This document shows, in pieces, positions 31,683-44,600 of a stretch of DNA of 64,000 nt; positions within the stretch are counted from its first letter, which is position 1; the number at the start of each line of letters is the position of its first letter. The DNA lies in contig NC_092795.1 in NCBI RefSeq assembly GCF_918797505.1, positions 5,427,434 through 5,491,433 on the forward strand, read 5' to 3'. Source of the DNA: Bemisia tabaci (taxonomy: Eukaryota > Arthropoda > Insecta > Hemiptera > Aleyrodidae). Under the pieces are notes generated by a model. That model did no database searches. It worked only from the letters and a program-made list of their open reading frames with translations, and was not told the DNA's origin. The translations under genes and the position numbers were made by a program.

Positions 31683-32419
31683 TAGAAGTTTAAATTCTGC
31701 TAAAATGATAAAACATGAGCGAAAATTGAGCAACTCAAAATCGGTGAAATGAAGTTATGAGCGGATTCCGTTTAAATCTGTCGAATTTATTTTAAAAAAT
31801 TAAGAAAAAAATGGCAATTTTGGAACGCCGCGATCGAAATCTGCGTTTTTGTAGTTCAGTGTCGGTGCATCCTCCTTAATTGAAACGACATCTCTCAGCC
31901 TCTCTCATGTGCCGCGTGCGTCGTTTCGGTCCTAGGGCACAGTGAAAATTAGGGCGCCTTCAGATTTGCGGATATGCAACAAAGACATCCGTTGAGTACG
32001 AATAGTTGTATTCAGGCGCTACAATCGAAAACGAGGTGTCCTATTCATCGCGTTTTTTACCGTAATGATGCTCACGAGTTCTTGCTCTATTTATTTCACT
32101 GAATTTGTTTTTATTACTAATTTCTTTTTTTGATATTTCAAGTCGGTACACATCTAAACAGTATAGCAGACAATATGATAAACCTGTAATGGACCTTAAT
32201 ATTTCTAATTGCTCGGAAAAGGTATTTTAATTCATTGAAGCACATTTTTATGGACATGCAACACTCTTTTAGACTTAAGTTATTCTAGGTCTCTTACGAA
32301 CGCATGAGTTTCCTCACTTTCGGAGGTTTTACTTAGTTTTCATTATATTTAAAACGGGCTACAATAAAAAATGAAAATTAGGGGGGAGTGGAGAGTTTAA
32401 AAATATGATACTGTTCAGA
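31683..32419. other. Intergenic
   Basis: Near 31985-32030 there is an inverse, decayed repeat S fragment (GAATAGTTGTATTCAGGCGC). Nothing else is recognisable. Confidence 0.4.
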
Positions 32420-32700
32420 ATTGTGTTGTCATATTCGCGACATGATGGTAACATGCTCCCAAGTGTTTCTTGCCACCAAGAATTCCCGTGCTTAATGAGT
32501 CATGAATTAATTTACGTTAGGTCGATGTAGTGAATTATACAATTAAATCGACTGCTAAGGTGCAACATCACGTATCTCCATTGCGGTGTTTCAAAATCTC
32601 CGCTCCCATTTTACTTTTGTGAAGAAAAACAAGCCAACATAATTTGTAGCTTGAAATTTACACAGAATATTCTGTCAATAGAGGAGAACAATTGAGGTAG
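32420..32700. repeat. Two dispersed repeat fragments
   Basis: 32420-32520 matches 6115-6220. 32550-32700 is family O-like (GGTGTTTCAAAATCTCCGCT, GAATATTCTGTCAATAGAGG). Confidence 0.5.
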
Positions 32701-32730
32701 TTTTTAAGAAATGATTGGTTTTCCAAAGAT

Positions 32731-33413
32731 CCCTGGTAAAAATTGGTGATAAGAGCTACGTTTCAAAATACCATAGGAATTCTTAGCGCCGGCTAAAGAA
32801 GGCTACAGAAAATCATATAGCTGGCTGTAGAATGCGGAGAAAATCATACGGCCGGGCTATACGAATCGATAAAAACTTATGCAGCCGGGCTATAGTTCCT
32901 ATCGCCAGGCTTTACACTTTATCGCCTGGCTATTGCTTTTTCGCCATCGATTATAAAAGGCTATAAAAAATTGTGTAGAAATTCGTGTGCTTTGGAAATC
33001 AGCAAGTTTGATACGGAACCACCTTAATATTTACAAAGCACACGTTATGTTTTCCTTTAATACATATTTTTTTTCATCAATTAAAACGAAAATAATCCAT
33101 ACAGGATGTGCAAACATTCGAAAATCATGAGTTGAATAACGCTGACTCCGCCAGATTAAATATTAGAGCCTAACACAAAGCAAAGCGGCGATGCACTGGC
33201 TCCTACAAACCTAACAGGGATGCTTCACGCATTGCGCAACGCGTGAAGTATCCCTGTTAGGTTTGTAGGCGCCAATGCGCGTTTTGCGCTGGCTGCCCGC
33301 CTGCCGCACCGCAGTGTGCCACGGCGCTTGAAGCAACTATTTCACACCAGAGGTATTGCACAGTATCATACGAAACTGAAGGCGCTCTAATATATTAGGA
33401 ATGGCAGTACTTA
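32731..33413. mobile_element. Family G element, right end lost
   Basis: Left end CCCTGGTAAAAATTGGTGAT and interior closely parallel to 27492-28170, including a palindrome at 33203-33268. It breaks off at about 33413, where family B sequence begins. Confidence 0.85.
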
Positions 33414-33955
33414 CCAATTTTAACAACACCGAAAAAAAAGTGAAGTTGATTCAACATCCTAGATGTAGAAAAGGTGTGCGAGAGCTCATCAAATGCTGAA
33501 TTACCTGCCACAGCAGTTAATTTTACATCTTGTCATTGCTAAAGTAACTGCTATGGCTGGTAATTTAGCATTTTATAAGTTCTCGCACACTTTTTTTACA
33601 TCTAGAATGTTAAATCAACTTCATTTTTTTTTTCGGTGAAAGAAATTCAACGCAATAAAGGCGTGGTTTTTTTTAGAGAGAAAATATCGCATTCGAGTGC
33701 AGTTTCGATATCAGTATCGATATCAGTATCGAATACGATGTTTTCTCTCTAAAAAAACCACGCCTTTCTTACGTTGAATTTCTTTGTTAAAATTGGTAAG
33801 TGAGTGATTTATTTTCCTGACAACAGAATTGCGATCTCAAAATTGGAGAAAAATGACGAGTAGCAGAAAAAATGGAACCAATTGATGCGATATATTGCAT
33901 GCCGTTCTGACACAAAATATGACGTCCATCGAATCACTATAACAAGCTAGTGGAT
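33405..33955. mobile_element. Family B fold-back, left-truncated, with nested H
   Basis: The left arm is only TACTTACCAATTTTAACAA. After the H insertion it resumes GAAATTCAACG..ATAAAGGCG, the central GCATTCGAGTGCAGTTTCGA hairpin, and a complete right arm ending CCATCGAATCACT. A 12-bp GATATCAGTATC motif is locally doubled at the centre. Confidence 0.8.
33427..33638. mobile_element. Family H MITE nested in family B
   Basis: 212 bp, CACCGAAAAAAAAGTGAAGT to its complement ending CGGTG. It sits where intact B copies read TTTTAACAAAGAAATTC, so it arrived after the B element. Confidence 0.88.
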
Positions 33956-33999
33956 TTGGTTGAAAAATTAACGTTCTTCATTATAATTTAGTCGACAAA

Positions 34000-35570
34000 T
34001 TCAACCAATCCCCTTGCTAAAATTGGCCCTATAGTAAACTTAGAACCAGTCGGCTGTTTCTCTAGCATGCGAGAGGCGGCCATTCCGAGCTCGACAATGC
34101 AACGCGGGGATTGGCCGTGGTGATCCAGTCTCCGGTCGCTCGTTATTCATCTCGAGCGAGTTCTTTATCATTATTTTATGCTAATCCCGCACCCTCCCCT
34201 CCCCCATCCCCCTCCTCCCCCTCCTCCCTGTAATCGCGATAATCCTTTTAATTGTCGCGCTCGTTGTCGTTGGACGGTGGATGATTGCATACAAGCCTCA
34301 TCGATGGGACACCACACCGCACCGCACCGGTGCAGCCGACCGTTGAGTGTCAACCCTGCCCTGCAAAGGAAAAACGCCCTACCAACATCCGCAGGTTGCT
34401 AAATTTCCACCGATTTATCACAAATTGTCTGGGGGGCTCATCGATGTTTTTTTTCCTCACTGGATTTCACACAAAATTTTAGCTTAATTTGCCAAATTGG
34501 AACAAATAGCCTAGAGGAGCCAAGAGGCTGTAGCACATAAGTACGGTTTTTGCCTTTCGAGTTATATGCGTGTTCAAAGTTTTAAAATTTCATGAGCCGC
34601 AAGGCGGAAAGAAAGTTCGAACTCACATTTCGATGAGGAGAAGTTGAATTTTAGCAGTGAATTTTTCACCGAAAATATTTTGAAGCTAGTTTTAGTTGGG
34701 ATGACTAGTGTCTCAATTTTTTCAAAAACCGAACTTGTGCGCCTTGTCCTCCAATCTCGTCAATGAAAATAGGATTTTTTTGAAACTAATCAAAACTTTC
34801 AGCACTGTTCGGCTGTGGTTTCACATTTTTGACATTTTTATTTTCAAATTGCCGTAATTACATGCAAAAATTAGCATCATATTGGAGAGAAATTGATTAG
34901 CTATATACTTTGTAATAAAAATTGTATTGATCAATTCCGTAATTTGAGAATGGAGTGAGTCCTCGTTCATCCGTCCGGTGCACGACGAATGAATTTTAGC
35001 GGCTCTGGTGCTTGCACTAGTGCGGTTGGGTTGATGCGGCGCATTGTTGCACAGATTTTGCTTAAATTCAGCACACCCCCTATATTCAACTTGAGGTAAA
35101 ATATCTAGATTTTTTCACAACATCTGGCAACGTTGATGCGGCGGGTGGCTGAGAGATAGGGGCGAAATAAATGGGTACACGTAAATGCAGTTAACACGGC
35201 GGATTCAGCAAGTCGAGAGCGCGGTGTCTTTGAGAAAGAACCGATCGTCGATATCGGTGCCAATTTGTGCTTAAAAATCAGCACTTTTAGCCATTTAAAC
35301 CCACGGTCTTTCGACAAACCTGACAACCCTGATCGTCGATCAACGCGTCGATACCGATCACCGATCGTCCGCTGATCGATTTCGCCATTCATTCCGCGAA
35401 CAACGTTGCCACCGATACGGTCACCAGTCACCGCAAAACACTGGATCAAAAGGTCATAAGGGCATCATTTGACGAAAAGTATGTAATGACACCACTCAAT
35501 GTTGCTTTTAAAACCGCATCCCAAAAACTGAAAATATATCAAGGTGGGTCCAAGGGGGGGGGGGGGGGCG
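34000..35570. other. Intergenic with C-rich tract and repeat debris
   Basis: 34188-34232 is a CCCTCC-type tract. 34360-34440 is a decayed family A left end. 34540-34770 carries a family O right end (CTTGTGCGCCTTGTCCTCCAA). A G12 run is near 35558. Short ORFs lack domains. Confidence 0.45.
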
Positions 35571-36194
35571 TAAGGGGCATCCAGCTCCCGAAAAAAAAGG
35601 AGTCCAAACAAGGAAAGAAAGGAGGAAACGGAGGTGAAAAGAACAAATGACGCGTATATTTCGTACTTGTTCATGAAAAAATGGACTCAAACTGCATATC
35701 ATATGCTTTAAAATTTCGAAAATTTTCTGGGAAAGCCTCCGGACCCCCCTTACGCCCCCTATCCAAGGTTTCTGGATCCGCCTATGAAATAAAATGGCAA
35801 AATTTAATTTTTTAGGGAAAACACTTTTTTCGAATTCTGGAGCCCTCTAAAATGTCTGTGCTAAGTTTCAGACTTCCAGCGCAATTTTTCGGCCAGATAT
35901 GAACTGAAAAACATGTTATTTGTAAAAATAGCGGACATGAGAATCCACTGTTTTTCCCAGCCGGCATTTGCGATGGCTGCCCGCACACCGGCCATGGGCT
36001 GCAGTTGACACTCAAATGATACGTATCGGGACCGTTTCGCCAGAATTGTTGATTTTTCAACTGATTTTATAATTTTTCCTTATCTTTGTCATAGAAGTTA
36101 CAAACGGTTTAGTTTTTTGTTTAATTTTATTAAATGACTCAGCATTGACTTACTTTTGGTACATTTTAATCGTTTCATCAGCGTTATACCCTTC

Positions 36195-36330
36195 CTGAAG
36201 ACTTCGCACATACATTCATACATAGTACCGCGTAAGTCAAGTTGGGGCAGTATCATAACATTTGGTTAATAACCTAATTTATTGGGGTACTACCACAATT
36301 AATTGGAATTGTAAGTATAATAAAACAACC
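36195..36330. repeat. Repeat shared with 52555-52785
   Basis: GTTGGGGCAGTATCATAACA then AACCTAATTTATTGGGGTAC. The inverse occurs at 52610-52690. Confidence 0.55.
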
Positions 36331-36343
36331 TCGTGCTCTTATT

Positions 36344-36598
36344 CTGCCGTGCTAAGGGAAAACGCCGCATGAACCTTCAGGCGTTGCCAAATTTTCTTTG
36401 ATCAAAAACAAGAATCCCCTGGTAAAGTTATGAATATTTTTCCTCCTATTTTTCAGATAATTTTGTTCGTAATTTCATCTGAAGTTCCTGAAAATTTCAA
36501 TGAAAAATATTTATAACTTTCCTCAAAAATGAACATTTTATCGAAGGAAATTTGGCAACTCTCGAATGTTCATACGGCATTCCTCCCTAGCACAGCAG
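36344..36598. mobile_element. Family A MITE
   Basis: 255 bp with a perfect TATT duplication (36340-36343 and 36599-36602). Ends are CTGCCGTGCTAAGG and CCTAGCACAGCAG. Confidence 0.92.
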
Positions 36599-37089
36599 TA
36601 TTATTCCGTATCAACATAGGTATCATTGGGCCGTAGCATTAGTGAGATCGCTCGAAAAAAAACCTGCAAAATTTTAACGAGGTTAAATTATCTAAGCTTT
36701 AAGACGTCAGCCAAATTTTGCGCTAAAGAAACAATTGGACGCGGAGTTACTTTCCAAAGTTGATGCGGCACACGGGAACCTAATGCGGGTCTCGAGTCCC
36801 ACGATCATCCATGCCCTCGAACTTACTTTTGTGTTTTTGCACTTCCTGAGGTCATTCTCGATTCGAGTTATTGGAGGGCGATGAAAAAATCAGGACACGT
36901 GAATGTTACAGCATGGGGCTCGGGATTCGTTCCTCACCTCCTCTTTAATGAATCAAATCATCGCTCTACAATTTACCACTGAATGAAGCTGAGACGCAGT
37001 CACTTACTGCAATGAGCAATGACTACTTATTCTACGTATAAGATCCGATAAGCGTTAAGTCATCACTAAAAACCTTATACATACCTATA

Positions 37090-37336
37090 CTGCCGTGCTA
37101 AGGAAGAACGCCGTATGAACATTTGAAAGTTGCCAAATTTACCGTGATAAAACATGTATTGTTGACAACATTTATGCATATTTTTCCTTGAAATTTTCAG
37201 ATATTTTAGATTCAATTACGTACAAAATTGTTTGAAAATGTTGAAAAATAATAATCGCATTTTACCCCAGTAAATTCGGTTGTTATCGAAGGAAATTTGG
37301 CAATGCCTCATACAGCGTTTTTCCTTAACACGGCAG
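37090..37336. mobile_element. Family A MITE
   Basis: 247 bp, CTGCCGTGCTAAGGAAGAAC to CCTTAACACGGCAG, with a perfect TATA duplication (37086-37089 and 37337-37340). Confidence 0.92.
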
Positions 37337-37418
37337 TATACTTCGCTCTCTACAGTGCATTCTGGCACTCTGCTGCACTCGAACGCCTCATGCGTGTATC
37401 TTCCCGGAAGTTTTCGGG

Positions 37419-37770
37419 CATAGAGTACATAGAGTCGTAATGAAAATGGGCGAGCTGGCGCCATGTCCTGGTCGATGAGCTTTGAGCCCGATGTGTGCCG
37501 AGCTTTGGCCACTTTTTCGATACATTTTCGATCCAAAATGGCGATGTAGAATACATATTCAACATTTTTGATACGTAATACGTAGTAATTCCTATCCTCT
37601 TTGTTTACATCAGATTACCGGGTCCCCGTGTTTCGAGAACAATCGATTATGTATTGAAAAAGCTACCCGGGGCAGCATGACACCGGAGTGTCTGAATTCG
37701 GGACCTGGAAATTGCTTAAAAATGCCGCCAGCTCTCCCACGTACATTACGACTCTACTATATACTCCATG
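37419..37770. mobile_element. Family P MITE
   Basis: Starts CATAGAGTACATAGAGTCGT and ends with a diverged complement (ACGACTCTACTATATACTCC then ATG). Both arms contain GAGCTGGCG. The interior has GATCCAAAATGGCGATGTAG. Other copies: 50300-50590 and a fragment at 53395-53450. Confidence 0.75.
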
Positions 37771-38137
37771 ATCTCGGGTAACTGACAACACATCTCTCCG
37801 TCCACGTCTAACCACCCCGGCAAGACGGCATCGGACCCCCCCCCCCCCCCTCTATCCCCCGCCATACCAAAAATTTGAAGCTGCAAAATCAGAGCACCTT
37901 ACGATTGGGCCTTAACCTAAAGACTGGCAAGAGATTTATTTACCTACAATCTGTTGTGACTGAATTTTTTCAAACGTACGTCTATAGGTTTATTTTTTTA
38001 TTTTTTATTAAAAGAGTTATCAACAAATTGCTTCTACAGATAGTCAGATAACGAGACATTAATGCATTTACATCTGTATTTAATTATTCATTCGTCTTAC
38101 TCAAGAGCCGTCGTTAAATCATGCCTAACATTTTGAT

Positions 38138-38363
38138 ATATGAGTCCTAATTTGTAACAATGACGGATGTGAAAAATTACCTTTTCGAAACACGCTTGAA
38201 AACTGTTTTGTTCGCACAAAAATTTAAAATGTTGGCTCTAGCATAATGTTCAGATCTCGAAGATCACATCTCAAGTATTTTCTCGATGTCGAAACAGTTT
38301 TTTTAATGCGTTTTGAAAAGGTAATAGGTCACATCCGCCATTGTTACATACAAGTCCTCATAT
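38138..38363. mobile_element. Family N MITE
   Basis: ATATGAGTCCTAATTTGTAA then CAATGACGGATGTGA at the left and complementary sequence (TCACATCCGCCATTGTTACA, then AGTCCTCATAT) at the right. Both arms go on to ATTACCTTTTCGAAAC-like sequence. Confidence 0.75.
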
Positions 38364-39559
38364 GTATTAATTTCTCGGTAAAAAGAAAACAAGTGTAGAG
38401 GGCTACTCGCAGTTTGTGACATTTGTCGAGGGGCATTTTGTTGTTGGGAACCCTTTTTAATTAAAAGGATTCAACTTTTTGCTAGACTTTAATGCGGTGT
38501 TCAAAGGTTCCCCGTGACAAACGTAGTTTTGCTAATTATTCAGTGAATGACATGAGAAAAACTGACGTCAGGCTTGCTTTGTAAGCACTGCCGGATTGGC
38601 TCAAAGGTGTACACTGGAAGCTTTTGAAAAATTAACAAGGGAAACAGAAGACTTACCTCCAGGCTAAAGATCACGCAAGAGAACTTTACTATCTTAGATA
38701 GTTAGTCTCGCCGTGTTTTTGCAGCATTTGACATTTGCATGACACAGCTTTTCATCGTACTGCACAGTGAGAGGAAAAAGGAGCTAACTGTATAATTAAT
38801 TGAACTTTATGTTAATTCATATGGCTCATTTATAAAAACTCATCCCGTTTCAGGAAGCTAATAGCACATACGTTGTTTCTAAAAAAACTGAAATTCGCAT
38901 CATGAATATTGAATAATTTAGTCATTCTTGAATATGTACTCGTAGTGGTTATTATAATAACTTTATCTTTATGAAACTGATAGCCAGAAACCGTGATTCC
39001 TTGTCACAAAATGGCGTCAAATAGTCAAATCTTTATTAGCGCAGATAACTATGTGAAGCACACGGAAAAAAGTATGTAGCCAGTGAGTTTGGTATCATTT
39101 ACCATATAATCTTGCATAATAACTATCACAGTATATTAAATACTGGAGCCTGTTTCAGATAACATGCCCTCCTTTGCTGTATGCATGGAATAGAGAATTG
39201 TCATCTTCAATAATTCCAAAATTATTTTTAAGAGGTACATTAGAAGTAAAAACTATAGTGCATTGGAACCGAATATAGTGATTGGAAACTTATGCAGGCA
39301 TACGGAAATAATTTTTAAGTAACTGAAGTCTGAATGTTTATGAAATGCTCTAAGCTTAAATACACAATTATAAACAATTAAATGTAAAGGATCTTCTGAG
39401 ATCTGTTTGACTCAGTCAGATTACATTTTCCCCCCATGGACTTTACATAGTTTTCCGCTCAGTTTGGAGCCTGATGTGGTTCTGTGAGGAAAATCCGCAA
39501 GATACTGAATTTATCATTACATAGATAATTTTTATATATCGATGACCGAGGTTCAAATT
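38364..39559. other. Intergenic, no features found
   Basis: About 1.2 kb of AT-rich sequence without repeats or ORFs that I can recognise. Confidence 0.5.
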
Positions 39560-39760
39560 TACGTATTTTAATTGCGGTGTCACAAAATTTCCGGTCTTAT
39601 TTTATTTTTTTGAAGAGAATCAAGCCAACCTTACAGCTTGGAATTCACACTGAATATTCTTTTGACATGGATGAAAAATTAGGGAATTTTTCAAGAAATG
39701 ACGTCAACTAGTTTTTCAAAGAAAAAATAAAGTTTGGAAGTCTGCAACGTCGCAAACGGA
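39560..39760. repeat. Family O-related fragment
   Basis: GCGGTGTCACAAAATTTCCG and GAATATTCTTTTGACATGGA parallel 32560-32700. Confidence 0.5.
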
Positions 39761-40319
39761 GATAAGTGGTTTGAAATTTCGGCCATCGATATTCCTCCTA
39801 TACTGGGCCTTTCCTCCTAATTTTTCTCTAAAATAGCTCACTTAAAAAAAAAAATTGCCTCGTTTAGCTCAGGTATAACTTTGCCCGCACACGGTCAGAG
39901 GTCACATTTACCTGTCAATTTGTTTTCTCTGATTCTGATTAAAATTTATGTTTTATTAACATCCGTTTTTTATGTAAATTTCAGGATTAGAATGTTTAAA
40001 GTCTAAAAGAAAAAACAAATGTTGTTACGGTAAATACACATGTTTTATTTAAAGAAAAGACCCGTAAAATATGCTTATGGTTTTGAGATGTAGCTTCTTC
40101 TTACTTAGTTGTATTTATTAATAAAAATAAAAATAAATTTAAAAAAACCCCAGAACACCAACCAAACCAAAGTTATGCCGATCTGGAGATTGCAGTTCAA
40201 AAAACACACTTTCGAGAAAATCAGTTCAAAACCATTATGGGCCACGTCCAGGGTAGGGAATTGCCATAAGATAATGTAATTTTACGCCTTTTATAGCACA
40301 ACCATGAACAACGTCACTT

Positions 40320-40324
<5 letters not shown>

Positions 40325-40366
<42 letters not shown>
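40325..40366. repeat. T42 homopolymer
   Basis: An uninterrupted run of about 42 T. It may be the poly-A tail of a minus-strand retroposon, but no body was recognised. Confidence 0.8.
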
Positions 40367-40369
<3 letters not shown>

Positions 40370-40719
40370 GACACTAGAGACGGCTTTCAGCCTAAATCTC
40401 AATTCAGATTTTTCGACCCGCCTCTCCCGGTAGCATTAACTATTAAATTTGAACTTTGGAAAAACGTAAAAAAATTGTCAGTCTTTTATGATTCAGGAAA
40501 CCCTATACGTTCTGTATTTAGCACATTTTATCTCAAATTTACGTTAAAAAGAGTTTTTTTTTTAAAAAAAAATTGACACCATCATTCTCTTAAATTCTCA
40601 AAATCTATCATTTTGATGCCAAACGCAAAGTAAACTACAAAATATTCAATGTAACGACTATAAAAAGTATGTAAAATTATGTAAAGTTTTTGTAAAAACT
40701 TACTGAAATAAAGTGATAC

Positions 40720-41095
40720 GAAAGTAGGAAACCTACAAAGTAGCATTTCTTTGAAAAAAAAAAAATGAAAAAAAAAAACAGATAGGGTTTCATAACCTAG
40801 ATGTTTTAAAGGTTTTTAATAGTCATCTCTCTGAAATCCACAAGTTCTTTTTAACTTATCTTGAATCGTTTAACTACCAATGCTACTGTGAGGAGGGTCA
40901 AAATCCCTCTCCCTAAAAATTCCGCTTCCCCCACAGAAAGGCCAATTTCTAATGGGCGATCATAAAAAAATAGAATTATAGAAAAACAATACTAAAAAAT
41001 AATAGAAAAAACTAAAAATAATATAAAAACAAAAGTAAAAAAATAATAGAAAAAAAATTAAAAAAATGATAGAAAAAAAAAATAAAAAAAATAAC
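40720..41095. repeat. A-rich low-complexity block
   Basis: Long A runs and AATAATAGAAAAAA-type iterations at 40965-41090, shortly upstream of the cuticular gene promoter. Confidence 0.7.
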
Positions 41096-41492
41096 ACAAA
41101 TAAGCACGACACCAATTAAAACGAACGATTAGGTGACAATTTTCGGCCCTCCGATAATGATACTCCACTCGAGTGTGTTCCGAACCAATAACTAAGAAAC
41201 AGAGTCTGAAGCTGCGCCAGGAGTCTTCGGCAACCCCGCGCGACACGCTGCTTCTCGAGGGACACCCGACACCCGACGTTCGCACCGGTGGCGAACAGAA
41301 GTCGGTAATTAAAAGACTCAATCAGACGGGGCTCGGTGGCCCCTAACTAAGCGATGATCGTAACCCAGATACGCATTTCAAGAGCAGCCCCCCGTGGGGG
41401 GGAGGGGAGGGGGCTCGGGCGGGGTGCGTGTGTGTGCGTGAGTCGAGGGGCGAGCGCCCGCTTTTGGTTCGCGGAGGTGACAGTTGATATCG

Positions 41493-41530
41493 TATAAATA
41501 CTCGCTGATCCCAAGCTGAAGCCATCAGTC
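41493..41530 (+). promoter_or_regulatory. Core promoter: TATA box and TCAGT initiator
   Basis: TATAAATA at 41493-41500 and the arthropod initiator ATCAGTC at 41524-41530, with A41527 the likely first base. The spacing of about 34 bp is slightly long but plausible. A G-rich stretch (GGGGGGAGGGGAGGGGGC, about 41395-41413) and GTGTGTGTGCGTG lie just upstream. A strong TATA/initiator pair suits a cuticle gene with stage-restricted high output. Confidence 0.8.
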
Positions 41531-41601
41531 TCTTGTGCCAGTTTCTTGTGATCTTAGCTAGTCAGCACCAACCCGCACCCTCAACCACCATGCAGCTCGC
41601 C
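41527..41601 (+). other. Exon 1: 5' UTR plus codons MQLA
   Basis: A 5' leader of about 63 nt, start context CAACCACCATG, four codons, then donor GCC|GTAAGT. Intron 1 is 41602-42571 (970 bp), ending TGTTTCAG. Confidence 0.88.
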
Positions 41602-44600
41602 GTAAGTACTTGTGTCTTCGTCCGTTACGCAGATATTCTATCCGTTGTGAAATGATCGTTTGCTATGCGCGCCCGCCCGCCAGTGCGTGATCAGTTCGGG
41701 ATCAGTGAATGCTTCCAAGTTTTGAGAGCGTGGACTGAAATGTGATCGTTAACGCTGATGCACAGTGCCGTCCTCTGTGGACAAAAATAAAAAATTCCCA
41801 ACTCGACATCTGAATATTTTTTGTGGAGTTTGTGATCCTAAAAATATTTCTAACTCACAATGATGGTTCATTTTCAAAGTTTCCGCCGAAAATTAGTTCA
41901 AATTTGGGTGGAAAGTGGGCAAAAAATGGACCAAGGTTCCCTACCCTAAAACACGACGAATGACGTCATTCGGCGTAGTAGTGCATACCACGGTTTTTTT
42001 CACCTTTTCCCATTCGCGTTTGACGTCACGTGACCACTGAATTTTCTGTGAAGCACTGATCGACGAAATCAAGTCGGAAGAAACAATGGAATTCAATATG
42101 ACTGTGGATGACATCTCATGCCGTGTTTTTCAGTATCTCAGTTAATATTGGACGTAGAAATTTGGAGCCTGAAAGAATCTTTTCAATTCGTGCTAATCTA
42201 TCATCTTAAACTATCAAAATACGATTATGTCACTAGTGCACCTGACCCATTGATCATACCAAAATTTTTAACTCAATGAGTTCAAGTTCAGTAATCATCA
42301 GCGCTTTCAATCAAACTTTCAAGTCTGTTTTCATGACTAAACTCTCTTCTGAATTAATGAGAATTTCACGAAGGAGAATATATTATTGAACCGAATCGGC
42401 GTAATTTCTAGGAATAATTCTTTAGATGTACAAACATGTAGAACATTTGTATCAAAATTATTCTCTCAAAACTTTGCTTTGCAATTTTTGATCACATCAT
42501 CGCAAAACTATCACCATGAAAGTTGTTTACTCAAATTAGGATTTAATTTGAATTTTTCTGATCTGTTTCAGGTCTTCAGCACCCTCCTCCTCCTGGCTTG
42601 CGCCTACGCTGCCCCCATCGAAGACGCTTCCGCAGAAAGCAAACCCGCTGAGACCTCCAACAAGGAGAAGAGAGGATTATACGGAGTCGTCGGATACCCA
42701 TCAGGTAAGCAAAAAAATTTAAAATAATTTTAAAATATTTTTCAAGATAAATTATACTTATTTTATTATTATATTTGGCAAAAATTACTTAAATAATTAT
42801 TGTTCACAAATATGAGCAAAGCAAAATAAACAATTTTCGTATGTAATTTTTCGAGCCTGCGTAGAGTATTTACTTCGAAAAGATGGGCATAATTTGCAGT
42901 CTCATTGTAAATTTACTCCAATTTGCCGACGCAATTTGGTTTTGCCGGGGCAACTGGGGCAATTGGAGCATCGATCGTTTCAATTGCACCCAATAAGACT
43001 TTGGCGCAACTTTAAGATCTAAACTAGCTCAACGGGAAGTGTAATTTCCTTGAAAGTTCAAGAGAGCGGTCAAAGTTTTTCCGTCCCTGTTCCTGCTTAT
43101 TTAACCTTTTCTTGTTTTTCTTTCGCAACTCAACCGCGTTTCCATAATTGGTTTTGATTTGGCGAGCAAATGAGTTATGAAATTCTCGAAATCAGCCATG
43201 CACTTTTCGCCGAGGTAAATAGTAAGTGAAATCCAATCCCGCGGAGGAACCGGAAAGTTTCCCGGCGTCTCAAAAACTGCATACCAGAATGATGGAGATC
43301 AGAATAAGATGCAGTTACGCAGTAACCTGGAAGGAACATATCGCAAGGCGAGCCTGCGATGCAAATTTCTCAGCGAAATGAAAACTTCAATTGAAATGAC
43401 AAAACTCACTCTTATATTAAAGATTCGCAATTTTCATTAGGGTGGAAAATAGGTAAGAGGAAAAAATCATGCGTCAAAAACTTTAAATGTCGGTTTGTGG
43501 GAATTTTTTTAAGAGACTGATGGGTGATAAGACCTACTTTCTTTTCATTTCACTTGAAACATTTTCAGTTTTAAATTCTAAAGGACGGCAGTCCGGATCA
43601 CTAGTCACGTTTTTTTCACCAACCAAATGTAAGGATCTTCAAATGAGAATGTCTGGTTTATGATGAAAAGAAAATAAGACTTATTACCCATGAATCTCTT
43701 TTTTAGAGAGTATGTTTCTATCTTTTGAATCCTCTTCCCTGAAACAGATTCTTCAAGTTTCCGACGGGTAAATTTGTCTTCGTATTCAAAATATTTCACC
43801 ATGAAAAAATTGCGTTATTCCTAGTGCGGCTAAAACTCTTGGCATCGGCTAAAATCCAAAATTGGCGGGAATCCTCATGCTTGTCGGAAACGGCTTTCTT
43901 CGCCGCCTTAAAAGTAGGGGATGTCACGTGATTTAAATTACATACCGATGGCTAACAAACAAAACCGCGTACCTGAAAACTAACGATTTTGCAAAACGAA
44001 GAGAAAACTTCGCCATCTTTTGTAATTTTAAGCTCAGATTTGCAATTTTTTCATACATTGCAGCGTCATCGCAGTGGTTCCCTGCAGAATTTGAAAAATA
44101 CTATAATCATCAACTTACGTATTTTATACTGTAGAATGTTCCAATGTCGCTAACTCATTTTTGCTAAAATTGTCATTCAGTGGTATTCTGCCGTGCTAAG
44201 GAAAAACACCGTATGAGCCTTCAGGCGTTGCCAAATTTCCTCGGGAAAATCACTAATTTTCAGGAAAATTTTTGAATATTTTCCCGCCAATTTTTCAGAT
44301 AATTTTATTTGTAATTTGACCTAAAGTGTCTGAAAATTTCAAGGAAAACTATTCAAAATTTTCCTCAAAAATAAACATTTTATCTTTGGAAATTTGGCAA
44401 CTCTCGAATGCTCATGTGACGTTCTTCTTTAGCACGGCAGTATTGTTCGTTAGCCTTCGATACGTTACAGCCGCTTTTACAGCGCTCCATGGCGCTCTGC
44501 GACACCTAGCCGTAAAAGTCCCCTATCCTCCCATGCCCTACAAGGAGATGGCACGTAACTCGCGACTCACATTTCCTATCCATATTAAATCCATTTACCT

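Noticed and set aside
42386..42727. 113-codon ORF as a complete gene starting at 42386
   Set aside because: Its N-terminal part is intron 1 read-through; the real exon begins after TTTCAG at 42572 and joins MQLA at 41590-41601.
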